Shown: positions 53,628 through 61,885 of the stretch, in pieces
Layout: every line of letters begins with the position of its first letter
How positions within the stretch are numbered: position 1 is the stretch's first letter
Origin: Tersicoccus sp. Bi-70
Lineage (GTDB): Bacteria > Actinomycetota > Actinomycetes > Actinomycetales > Micrococcaceae
Length of the DNA: 64,000 nucleotides
Assembly: GCF_001968825.1 (NCBI RefSeq)
Contig: NZ_MIEU01000002.1
Span: 1-64,000 of the forward strand
Direction: 5' to 3'
Position numbers and translations under genes: made by a program
Notes under the pieces: model-generated
Told to the model about the DNA's origin: nothing
The model's database searches: none
The model's input: the letters and a program-made list of their open reading frames with translations, nothing else

Positions 53628-55874
53628 GTGACCAACACCACCGACCTGTTGCCAGGTACGGAGAACGACCGCGTCGCCGGGGACACCGTCCCGGCCACGA
53701 CGGCCGACCAGGGCGCCGCGAGCGCCGCCGGCACGCGCACCGCGAGCCGCCCGACCACGCCGGCGACGGCGGAGTCGACCACCACGACCTCCGGCGCCGA
53801 CGAAGCGTCCGAGGGCCCGCGCGCCAACGGGCTCGCCGGCCTGAAGCTCGCCCAGCTGCAGGCCCTCGCCGGCCAGCTCGGCATCAGCGGCGGCTCCCGG
53901 ATGCGCAAGAGCGATCTCGTGACCGCCATCAGCGCCCACCAGCGCGGCTCCTCCGTCGCCGACCGGCCCACGCAGGCCCGGTCCGACGCCGGTGCCGGCG
54001 ACAACGGCGCCGCCCAGAACGGCACCACCCAGAACGGCGCTCCCCAGAACGGCGCCGCCGGTGAGTCGAACGGCACCGCCCCCGAGCGCGGCGGCCGGGG
54101 CCGCAGCCGCCGGGCGAGCAGCACGGGCGTCGTCGAGGCGGCAGCGCCGTCGGCGACCGAGTCCGAGCAGTCGGCGGGTCAGCCGGACCAGAACGGCCAG
54201 CGCACCGAGCAGTCCGGTGACGGCGAGCAGTCCGGCGAGAACGAGAGCCGACGCCAGCGCAACCGCAACCGGAACCGCGACGAGAAGCGCGACGGCCAGA
54301 ACGGCCAGTCGAGCCAGAACACCCAGTCAGGCCAGAACGGCCAGAACAACGCTTCCGGCCAGGACAACCAGGCGGGCCAGAACGGCCAGAACACCCAGGC
54401 CAAGCAGGACCAGCAGTCCGGCGACGACAACGGCTCCCGCCAGGAGAGCCGCCAGTCCCGTCGCGAGCGCAACCGCAACCGGGATCGTGACGAGAACGAG
54501 AACCGGAACGAGAACCGCAGCGAGGGTCGGAACGACAACCGGAACGACGACGATTCCCGCGGCGGGCGGAACCGGCGCAACCGGAACCGCAACGACCGGA
54601 ACGATCGCAACAACCGGGACGACCGCAACGACCGGTTCCGTGACCGCAGCGATCGCCGCCGCCGCAACGCCGGCCCCGAGGTGGACGACACCGAGGTCAC
54701 CGAGGACGACGTCCTGCTGCCCGTCGCCGGCATCCTCGACGTGCTGGACAACTACGCGTTCGTCCGCACGTCCGGTTACCTGCCCGGCCAGAACGACGTC
54801 TACGTCTCGCTGAACCAGGTGAAGAAGTACCACCTGCGCAAGGGTGACGCCGTCGTCGGCGCCATCCGCGCCCCGCGTGACGGTGAGAACAACAACAACC
54901 AGGGCCAGAGCGCACGCCAGAAGTTCAACGCCCTGGTCAAGCTCACCAGCGTCAACGGCAAGAACCCCGAGGACAACAAGGACCGGGTCGAGTTCACCAA
55001 GCTGGTGCCGCTCTACCCGTCCGAGCGACTGCGTCTGGAGACCGATCCCAAGCGGATCGGCCCGCGCGTCATCGACCTCGTCGCCCCGATCGGCAAGGGC
55101 CAGCGCGGTCTGATCGTCTCGCCGCCGAAGGCCGGCAAGACGATGATCCTGCAGGCCATCGCCAACGCGATCACCACCAACAACCCCGAGGTGCACCTGA
55201 TGATGGTGCTGGTGGACGAGCGTCCGGAAGAGGTCACCGACATGCAGCGGTCGGTGCGCGGCGAGGTCATCGCCTCGACGTTCGACCGCCCGGCCGACGA
55301 CCACACGACGGTCGCCGAGCTCGCCATCGAGCGTGCCAAGCGCCTCGTCGAGATGGGCATGGACGTCGTCGTCCTGCTCGACTCGATGACCCGCCTCGGC
55401 CGTGCCTACAACAACGCGGCCCCGTCCTCCGGGCGCATCCTCTCCGGTGGTGTCGACGCTGCGGCCCTGTACCCGCCGAAGCGGTTCTTCGGTGCGGCGC
55501 GCAACATCGAGAACGGCGGTTCGCTGACGATCCTCGCCACCGCGCTGGTCGAGACCGGCTCGAAGATGGACGAGGTGATCTTCGAGGAGTTCAAGGGCAC
55601 CGGCAACATGGAGCTGCGCCTGTCCCGCAACCTCGCGGACAAGCGCATCTTCCCGGCCGTGGACGTGAACGCCTCCGGCACCCGGCGCGAGGAGAACCTC
55701 CTCTCGCCGGAGGAGGTCAAGATCATGTGGAAGCTGCGCCGCGTCCTCTCCGGGCTCGAGCAGCAGCAGGCCCTGGAGCTGCTGACCGGCAAGATCCGCG
55801 AGACGCAGTCCAACGCGGAGTTCCTCATGACGGTGGGTCGCACGACCCTCGCCAGCAAGTCCGACGACAACTAG
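53628..55874 (+). CDS. rho: transcription termination factor Rho with long disordered insert
   Basis: A 748-residue Rho, against about 420 in E. coli. A Rho_N helix domain (about 66-105, GLAGLKLAQLQALAGQLGI) is followed by about 245 residues very rich in Asn, Gln, Arg, Asp and Gly. Then come the cold-shock-like RNA-binding domain (about 360-430, AGILDVLDNYAFVRTSGYLPG) and the ATPase with Walker A SPPKAGKTM (about 494-502), DEAPEEV-like DERPEEVTDM and the Q/R-loop region. It is a hexameric RNA translocase ending transcription. GTG 53628 has GGGGGAAGG 7 nt upstream. The stop is TAG, rare here. Confidence 0.96.
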   Translation: MTNTTDLLPGTENDRVAGDTVPATTADQGAASAAGTRTASRPTTPATAESTTTTSGADEASEGPRANGLAGLKLAQLQALAGQLGISGGSRMRKSDLVTAISAHQRGSSVADRPTQARSDAGAGDNGAAQNGTTQNGAPQNGAAGESNGTAPERGGRGRSRRASSTGVVEAAAPSATESEQSAGQPDQNGQRTEQSGDGEQSGENESRRQRNRNRNRDEKRDGQNGQSSQNTQSGQNGQNNASGQDNQAGQNGQNTQAKQDQQSGDDNGSRQESRQSRRERNRNRDRDENENRNENRSEGRNDNRNDDDSRGGRNRRNRNRNDRNDRNNRDDRNDRFRDRSDRRRRNAGPEVDDTEVTEDDVLLPVAGILDVLDNYAFVRTSGYLPGQNDVYVSLNQVKKYHLRKGDAVVGAIRAPRDGENNNNQGQSARQKFNALVKLTSVNGKNPEDNKDRVEFTKLVPLYPSERLRLETDPKRIGPRVIDLVAPIGKGQRGLIVSPPKAGKTMILQAIANAITTNNPEVHLMMVLVDERPEEVTDMQRSVRGEVIASTFDRPADDHTTVAELAIERAKRLVEMGMDVVVLLDSMTRLGRAYNNAAPSSGRILSGGVDAAALYPPKRFFGAARNIENGGSLTILATALVETGSKMDEVIFEEFKGTGNMELRLSRNLADKRIFPAVDVNASGTRREENLLSPEEVKIMWKLRRVLSGLEQQQALELLTGKIRETQSNAEFLMTVGRTTLASKSDDN

Positions 55875-55931
55875 CTCCGTCACCGCCGCCCCGCATCGCG
55901 CGGGTCCGGTCCCGTTCCCTCCTCCTGAGGG

Positions 55932-55948
55932 GCGCGGCCGGGCCGCGC
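55932..55948 (+). terminator. hairpin between rho and prfA
   Basis: GCGCGGC and GCCGCGC form a 7-bp stem 58 bp after the rho stop. There is no U tract; it could attenuate rather than end the transcript. Confidence 0.3.
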
Positions 55949-56033
55949 GGGCGGGGCGGCGTCGTCGGTGCAGGAGGACGTCGAGGCGGCAGCGGTCGTC
56001 GACGCAGGAACAGCGGCAGGAGAAGAGGAGACC

Positions 56034-57116
56034 ATGTTCGAGTCGGTCCACGGGTTGCTCACCGAGCACACGGAACTGCAGACCTCGCTGGCGGACCCGG
56101 CGGTGCACGCCGACCCCCGGCGCGCCCGTCAGCTCGGCCGGCGTTACGCGCAGTTGAACGGCATCGTCGAGGCCTACCGGCGGTACGAGAGTCTCTCCGG
56201 TGACCTGGAGGCCACGCGCGAACTGGCCGCCGAGGACCCGGAGCTCGCCGCCGAGGTGCCCGGACTGGAGGCCGACCTGGACGCCGCAACCGAGCGGCTG
56301 CGCCGGCTGCTGATCCCGCGCGATCCCGACGACGGCCGCAACGTCATCCTCGAGATCAAGGCGGGAGAGGGCGGCGAGGAGTCCGCCCTCTTCGCCGGCG
56401 ACCTGCTGCGCATGTACACGCGGTACGCGGAGGGCCGGGGCTGGAAGACCGAGATCATCGCCGAGACCGGCTCGGACCTGGGGGGCTACAAGGACGTGTC
56501 CGTGGCCGTCAAGGGATCGGCGAGCGACCCGGCGGCGGGCGTCTGGGCCCACCTGAAGTACGAGGGCGGGGTGCACCGCGTCCAGCGGGTGCCCGTGACC
56601 GAGTCCCAGGGCCGGATCCACACCTCGGCGGCCGGCGTGCTCGCGCTGCCCGAGGTGGACGAGCCCGAGGAGATCGAGATCGGCGCCAACGACCTGAAGA
56701 TCGACGTCTACCGGTCCTCCGGTCCCGGTGGCCAGTCCGTCAACACGACCGACTCCGCGGTGCGGATCACCCACCTGCCCACCGGCATCGTCGTCGCCAT
56801 GCAGAACGAGAAGTCGCAGTTGCAGAACCGTGAGGCCGGCATGCGCGTGCTCCGCGCCCGCATCCTGGCCCACCAGCAGGAGCAGATCGACGCCGAGAAC
56901 TCGGCGCAGCGCAAGTCGCAGATCCGCACGATGGACCGCTCCGAGCGGATCCGGACCTACAACTTCCCGGAGAACCGCATCGCGGATCACCGCACGGGAT
57001 ACAAGGCCTACAACCTGGACGCCGTGATGGACGGCGACCTCGGCCCGGTCGTCCAGTCCTGCATCGACGCCGACGAGGCGGCCCGCCTCGCGGCGCTCGG
57101 GGAGGACGTGGCGTGA
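56034..57116 (+). CDS. prfA: peptide chain release factor 1
   Basis: A 360-residue RF1 recognising UAA and UAG. The GGQ motif is at 232-234 ([22 protein letters not shown]), and its Gln is the target of the prmC product encoded next. The codon-recognition PxT motif is PVT in [20 protein letters not shown] 56034 follows AGAGGAG by 4-5 nt. It overlaps prmC by GTGA. TAG, which it reads, is used as the rho stop just upstream. Confidence 0.97.
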   Translation: MFESVHGLLTEHTELQTSLADPAVHADPRRARQLGRRYAQLNGIVEAYRRYESLSGDLEATRELAAEDPELAAEVPGLEADLDAATERLRRLLIPRDPDDGRNVILEIKAGEGGEESALFAGDLLRMYTRYAEGRGWKTEIIAETGSDLGGYKDVSVAVKGSASDPAAGVWAHLKYEGGVHRVQRVPVTESQGRIHTSAAGVLALPEVDEPEEIEIGANDLKIDVYRSSGPGGQSVNTTDSAVRITHLPTGIVVAMQNEKSQLQNREAGMRVLRARILAHQQEQIDAENSAQRKSQIRTMDRSERIRTYNFPENRIADHRTGYKAYNLDAVMDGDLGPVVQSCIDADEAARLAALGEDVA

Positions 57117-58081
57117 CCGGGGACGCCGGCTTCTCCGACGCCGGTCGCACCGACCTGGCCGCGGCGCTGCGCGACGCCGAGTCCGCCCTCGCCGAGGCCG
57201 GTGTGCCCTCGCCCCGCGTCGATGCGGAACTGCTCGCCGCGCACCTGCTGCGCGTGAACCGCGGGCGGGTCCGAGCCCTGGCGCTGACCGGCGCCGACGC
57301 GCCGGCGGGGCTGGCGGACCTGGTCGCCGAACGGGCGCACCGCATCCCGCTGCAGCACTTGACCGGCACCGCCTCCTTCCGCACCGTCGACCTCGCGGTC
57401 GGACCCGGCGTGTTCATCCCGAGGCCCGAGACCGAGTCCGTCGTGCAGGTGGCCCTGGACTGGCTGCGTGACGAGGGGCTGAGCGCTCCGGTGGTCGCCG
57501 ATCTCGGCACCGGGTCCGGTGCGATCGCCGCCGCCGTCGCGGCCGAGGTGCCCGGCGCCCGCGTGGTGGCCGTCGAACGCAGCGAACTCGCCCTCGCCTG
57601 GGCGCAGCGCAATCTTGCCGGCACCGGCGTCGACCTGCTCGCCGGGGACTTCCGCACCGCCCTGGCCGGGCGGGAGGGCACCTTCGACGTCGTCATCACC
57701 AACCCGCCCTACGTGCCGCCGGACGCCGTGCCGGTCGACCCGGAGGTCGCGGAGCACGACCCGCCCGAGGCCCTCTACGGGGGCGCGCGGGGTGGCCTGG
57801 AGCACCCGGCCGCGGCGGCCGTCGCGGCGTTCGCGGCGCTGCGGCCCGGCGGCTTCCTCGTGATGGAGCACGCCGAGCAGCAGGGCCCGGCCGTGGAACG
57901 GATCTTCACCGCCGCGGGCTTCACCGGGGTCCGCGCCCATCCGGATCTCACCGGGCGGCGACGCGCGACGTCCGGCTTCACCCCGGACGGTGTCGAGCCG
58001 GACAGCGCCACCCCGGACATCGCCACCCCGGACAGCCGGCCCGACCATCACCCGCACGAGAACGGAGGCACTCGCGCATGA
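57113..58081 (+). CDS. prmC: peptide chain release factor N5-glutamine methyltransferase
   Basis: A 322-residue SAM methyltransferase modifying the GGQ glutamine of release factors. The catalytic motif is NPPY (197-200). SAM motif I is [16 protein letters not shown], and the N-terminal helix bundle and [10 protein letters not shown] are typical. The C-terminal 40 residues are a repeated Asp/Pro/Ser tail ([12 protein letters not shown]). GTG 57113 is 7 nt from GGAGG and overlaps prfA. It couples to tsaC by ATGA. Confidence 0.95.
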   Translation: MTGDAGFSDAGRTDLAAALRDAESALAEAGVPSPRVDAELLAAHLLRVNRGRVRALALTGADAPAGLADLVAERAHRIPLQHLTGTASFRTVDLAVGPGVFIPRPETESVVQVALDWLRDEGLSAPVVADLGTGSGAIAAAVAAEVPGARVVAVERSELALAWAQRNLAGTGVDLLAGDFRTALAGREGTFDVVITNPPYVPPDAVPVDPEVAEHDPPEALYGGARGGLEHPAAAAVAAFAALRPGGFLVMEHAEQQGPAVERIFTAAGFTGVRAHPDLTGRRRATSGFTPDGVEPDSATPDIATPDSRPDHHPHENGGTRA

Positions 58082-58791
58082 GCGAGATCATCGACTGCAC
58101 CGACGACGCCGGCCGGGCCGAGGGCCTGGCCCGCGCGCACGAGGCGATCACCGCGCAGCAGTGCATCGTGCTGCCCACCGACACCGTGTACGGCATCGGG
58201 GCGGACGCGTTCTCCCCGCAGGCGGTGGCGACCCTGCTCGCCGCGAAGGGCCGCGGCCGGACCATGCCGCCGCCGGTCCTCGTGGCGCGGCCCGAGGTGC
58301 TCGACGGGCTGGCCACCGAGGTGCCCCAGCAGGCGCGCGACCTCGCCGCCGCCTTCTGGCCCGGCCCGCTCACCCTCATCCTGCGCGCGCAGCCGTCGTT
58401 GACCTGGGACCTGGGGGAGACCCACGGCACGGTCGCGCTCCGGATGCCCGACGACCGGATCGCCCTCGACCTGCTCGGCCTGACCGGTCCGCTGGCGGTG
58501 TCCTCCGCGAACCGCACCGGTCACCCGGCCGCATCTACCGCGGCGGAGGCGCAGGAGCAACTCGGCGACGCCGTCGGCCTCTACCTCGACGGCGGCTCCC
58601 GTGGCGAGAACGTGCCCTCGACCATCGTCGACTGCACGGGCGAGGGCTTCGTCGTCGTGCGCGTCGGAGCGCTGAGCGTCGATCGGCTGCGCGAGGTCGT
58701 CCCGGACATCACGGACGGGACGGACACCAGCGACGCCGACGGCAGCGAGCAGGACAGCAGCGAGACCGGCGCCGCCTCCGACCACGCCTGA
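58078..58791 (+). CDS. L-threonylcarbamoyladenylate synthase (TsaC/Sua5 type)
   Basis: A 237-residue YrdC-domain enzyme. It makes threonylcarbamoyl-AMP from Thr, bicarbonate and ATP for t6A37 in ANN-decoding tRNAs. The basic cleft motifs are PTDTVYGIGADAF and KGRGRTMPPPVLV, then AVSSANRTGHPA. The last 35 residues are acidic (TDGTDTSDADGSEQDSS) and not part of the fold. The ATG at 58078 overlaps prmC by 4 bp, as is common in actinobacteria. Confidence 0.93.
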   Translation: MSEIIDCTDDAGRAEGLARAHEAITAQQCIVLPTDTVYGIGADAFSPQAVATLLAAKGRGRTMPPPVLVARPEVLDGLATEVPQQARDLAAAFWPGPLTLILRAQPSLTWDLGETHGTVALRMPDDRIALDLLGLTGPLAVSSANRTGHPAASTAAEAQEQLGDAVGLYLDGGSRGENVPSTIVDCTGEGFVVVRVGALSVDRLREVVPDITDGTDTSDADGSEQDSSETGAASDHA

Positions 58792-58815
58792 GACGGCTGC
58801 TTCGGCCCGGTGGCG

Positions 58816-59748
58816 TCAGCGCCGTCCGGCGCGCTGGAGGACGTCGCGCACGTCGCCGTGCACCGTCACCCCGTTCTCGCGGGCCCAGGCCGGGTCGTCC
58901 TCCTGGCCGAACCACATCAGCTCCACGCGCCGCACGGCCCCACGCAGTCGGTCACCGGCCAGCCGCGACGCCAGATACCCCGTGCGCACGGCCGTCCGGC
59001 AGAGCACGGCGGGCACCGTGAGCGGGTCCCGCCCGCCGGCCAGGCGCAGCACCTCGTCGGTGCGCAGTCCCTCGCCGGGCTGCAGGACGACGGGCGGCAG
59101 CTCCCCGGCCCAACCGGCGACGGTGAGGACGAAGCCGACCAGGTGCCGGACGGAGACCACCGGCGTGGACCGCGGTGCACCGGAGGCGACGGAGGCCAGG
59201 GGGGAGCGTGCGATCCGGGCCAGGGCTGCCGTCGTGGGCCGTCCCGCCCCCTGCACGGAGGTGGCACGGACGATCACCAGCTGGGTCGATCCGACGTCGA
59301 GCTGCCGCAGGGTCCGCTCGGCCAGCGCCTTGGACCGCGAGTAGGCGGAGAACGGCGCGAGGTCGTCCGACTCGTCGAGCCGCGGACGGTCGCCCTGCAC
59401 CGCGGCGGAGGAGAGATGGACGAACCGGGCCACCCCGGCGCGCTGGGCGGCGAGGGCCGCGACGACGGGCAGCACCGCGTTCGCGCCGGTCATCCGGTCG
59501 CGGGCGGCGCCGTCGGGCGTGGCCATGCCGGCCGCGTTGATGACGACGTCGACGCCGGAGAAGAGCTCCGTCAGGTGCGCCAGGGCCTCGACCTCCGCGC
59601 GCGCGTCTGCCAGGACCTCGTCGGCGTCGGCGGCGTGGGAGCGCAGCCGGGGCGCGACGACGGTGACCACGGGCACGGACGACCGGGTGAGGCGATCCAC
59701 CAGCGCCTGGCCGATGAACCCACGTCCACCGAGAACGGCGACCCTCAT
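58816..59748 (-). CDS. NAD-dependent epimerase/dehydratase family protein
   Basis: A 310-residue extended SDR. The NAD-binding motif is LGGRGFIGQALVDRL and the active-site pair is YSRSK (FSAYSRSKALAERTL). The substrate is probably an NDP-sugar, given two glycosyltransferase genes upstream on the same strand, but no specific sugar can be read. ATG 59748 has GGAGGGGAAC just upstream and overlaps the GT2 stop (ATGA). It is convergent with the tsaC-type gene, 24 bp apart. Confidence 0.87.
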   Translation of the reverse strand: MRVAVLGGRGFIGQALVDRLTRSSVPVVTVVAPRLRSHAADADEVLADARAEVEALAHLTELFSGVDVVINAAGMATPDGAARDRMTGANAVLPVVAALAAQRAGVARFVHLSSAAVQGDRPRLDESDDLAPFSAYSRSKALAERTLRQLDVGSTQLVIVRATSVQGAGRPTTAALARIARSPLASVASGAPRSTPVVSVRHLVGFVLTVAGWAGELPPVVLQPGEGLRTDEVLRLAGGRDPLTVPAVLCRTAVRTGYLASRLAGDRLRGAVRRVELMWFGQEDDPAWARENGVTVHGDVRDVLQRAGRR

Positions 59749-60782
59749 GCGTTCCCCTCCGCTGTTCCGATGTCCGTCGTGCCTGTCTGCGGTGTTCCCA
59801 TCTCCGGCGTCCCCATCTCCGGCGTCCACGCAGGGTCGCGCAGGATGGGGCGGCTGTCCCGCCAGCCCCGCCACAGCGGCACCACGCCGCGGACCCGGCG
59901 CTCGACCAGCAGCAGCCGGACCAGTTCCTTGGCCGCGGTGAGCGCGGTGCCGACCGCGAAGCCCGGGCGGGAGTACGCCTGCTCGGCCTGGAGGTAGCGG
60001 GCGACGTGGCCGCGGTTGCGCATCACGTGGTAGCGGCTCAGGTCGGACGAATCGTTCAGGTGCCGGACGCCGAGGTCGACGTGGCGTTGAGGGCGGACCT
60101 TGCGCAGCACGAACCGGTCGACGTAGGTGACGGGTTCGGTGCGGGAGATCAGCCAGCCGTACATCGCGTCGTCCCAGGTGATGAAGAAGCGGCCGTCCGG
60201 CGGCCCGACCCGCTCCGCGGTGCGCCGGTTGAGGAACATGCCCTCGAAGCAACCGACGTCGGTGCGCATCACCGGGCCGGAGCGGAACACGTCGCCCGGC
60301 ACCGGGAGCGGAATGCCGAGCCAGGCGTGGAAGCGGTTCTGCCAGAAGAACGGCTTGTCCTCCTCGTCCCACCGGCGCCCGTGCACCGCGCCGGCGTCGG
60401 CGAGGAACGGCCCGATCGCGGCGAGCGCGTCCGGGACGGTGACGACGTCGTCGTCCATCAGCCACAGCCACGCGGCGTCCTGCGGGGCAGTGCCGTCGAG
60501 CACGGCGCGCACCCCGGCACGGAATCCGCCGGAACCACCGCTGTTGACCGGCAGCCGCTCGACCCGGACCGGGAACGGCGCCGCGGCGGCGAACGCGGCG
60601 GTCACCTCCGGCGTGTCGTCGGTGCTCGCGTTGTCCACCACGGTGACGCCGGCTGGCGCCGGCGCCAGCGCCAGGACGCTGTCGAGGAGGCCACGCAGGT
60701 AGTCGGACCGGTTGAAGGTGACGATGACGAGGTGCACGGCGGGCACGGTGGTCGCCGTCTCGTGACCGGTGCGCTCGGTCAT
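59745..60782 (-). CDS. GT2-family glycosyltransferase
   Basis: A 345-residue glycosyltransferase family 2 enzyme. The GT-A fold opens VHLVIVTFNRSDYLRGLLDSVL, the first Asp lies in TVVDNASTDDTPE, and the metal-binding DxD appears as LMDDDVV. A C-terminal 25-residue repeat (EMGTP units) comes from a 15-bp tandem repeat at 59791-59820. ATG 60782 overlaps the stop of the other GT2 gene (ATGA). There are no membrane segments. It should add a sugar to an envelope glycan on the inner face. Confidence 0.88.
   Translation of the reverse strand: MTERTGHETATTVPAVHLVIVTFNRSDYLRGLLDSVLALAPAPAGVTVVDNASTDDTPEVTAAFAAAAPFPVRVERLPVNSGGSGGFRAGVRAVLDGTAPQDAAWLWLMDDDVVTVPDALAAIGPFLADAGAVHGRRWDEEDKPFFWQNRFHAWLGIPLPVPGDVFRSGPVMRTDVGCFEGMFLNRRTAERVGPPDGRFFITWDDAMYGWLISRTEPVTYVDRFVLRKVRPQRHVDLGVRHLNDSSDLSRYHVMRNRGHVARYLQAEQAYSRPGFAVGTALTAAKELVRLLLVERRVRGVVPLWRGWRDSRPILRDPAWTPEMGTPEMGTPQTGTTDIGTAEGNA
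59791..59820 (-). repeat. 2 x 15-bp in-frame tandem repeat in the GT2 gene
   Basis: Two adjacent 15-bp copies with a third diverged one produce the Glu-Met-Gly-Thr-Pro repeats at the protein's C-terminus. Confidence 0.7.
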
Positions 60783-61744
60783 CGCGGCAGGTTCCACGGG
60801 GGACCGAAGGACCGGTTCCGCAACCCCGCGACGAACGGCCGCGCCCACGCGGCCAGCCCCGCCACATCACCGTGGCGCAGGAAGTAGAGGGGATAGCCGA
60901 CACCGTCGGCGGCCAGCGAGCGGACGCGGCGGTAGCGCCGGATCAGCTGACCCCGGTTGCGGTAGAAGTAGAAGCGCTTGGTCTCCGTCTCCGGGACGAG
61001 GACGTGCAGCCGGTCGCCGATCACGTGCTGCAGTTCCGCCTCGCCGGAGGGGTGCCGCAGGGCCGCGGTGGTCACGGTGCCGAACCGGACGCCGGCGCGG
61101 CGCAGCCGCAGCATGAAGTCGGTCTCGTCCCCCCGCAGGAACATCCGCAGGTCCGGCAGGCCCACTGTGTAGAAGACGTCGCGGTGCACGAGGGCGCCGT
61201 TGAAGAAGTGGCCCACGTCCGCGCGGAAGCCGGCGGCCTCGACCGTGGCCCGGTCGTGCGTGCTGTGCCCGTCGACGCGGAAGTGGAACGAGAGCCGATC
61301 CGGGTCGTCCGGGGTGACCACCAGCGGCAGCACCACCTCGAGGTCCCGCTCGGCCGCGGCGTCGACGAGGGCGGCGAGGGTGCCGGCGTCCTCGGGGTGC
61401 GCGTCGTCGTCCATGATCCAGATCCACTCGGCGCCCGAGGCCAGGGCGGCGAGGATGGCCAGCGCGAACCCGCCGGCACCGCCGAGGTTGACCTCGGAGC
61501 GCAGATAGGTCACGGGCACGTCCGCCGCCTCCGCGAGCTCGCGCACCGGCGAGGAACCGGAGTCGACCAGCACCACGGACGCCAGCGCCGTCGTCTGCCG
61601 GGCGAACCCCTCGAGCAGGAGGCGCAGGTCGTCGGGCCGGTCCAGGGTGACCACCGCGGCCGCGATCCGCGCCTCGCGAAGCGACGGCTCCACCGACGGC
61701 TCCGCCGGGACTCCGGACGAGTCGTCGAGGGGGTTCTGCGGCAT
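60779..61744 (-). CDS. GT2-family glycosyltransferase (GlfT-like)
   Basis: A 321-residue glycosyltransferase family 2 protein. The fold opens AAAVVTLDRPDDLRLLLEGFARQT, the nucleotide region is VVLVDSGSSP, and the DxD is MDDDAHPED in WIWIMDDDAHP. The general look (long loop, HFFNGALVHRDVFYTVGLPD, then FYFYRNRGQL) resembles galactofuranosyl- and rhamnosyltransferases of actinobacterial cell-wall galactans. ATG 61744 follows GGAAGGA by 5 nt. It heads the three-gene minus-strand run. Confidence 0.88.
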   Translation of the reverse strand: MPQNPLDDSSGVPAEPSVEPSLREARIAAAVVTLDRPDDLRLLLEGFARQTTALASVVLVDSGSSPVRELAEAADVPVTYLRSEVNLGGAGGFALAILAALASGAEWIWIMDDDAHPEDAGTLAALVDAAAERDLEVVLPLVVTPDDPDRLSFHFRVDGHSTHDRATVEAAGFRADVGHFFNGALVHRDVFYTVGLPDLRMFLRGDETDFMLRLRRAGVRFGTVTTAALRHPSGEAELQHVIGDRLHVLVPETETKRFYFYRNRGQLIRRYRRVRSLAADGVGYPLYFLRHGDVAGLAAWARPFVAGLRNRSFGPPWNLPR

Positions 61745-61885
61745 GGCGTCCTTCCGTCTCGCCCCGCATCTTCCGGGGCGGCGGTGGGTATGGTGGGGTA
61801 GATTCCACCCTAGTCCACGGGACCGGTGCCGCGGACGAGCCCGGCACCGTGCGGTCCCGGTCCTTGTCCGACGAAACGGAGCACG

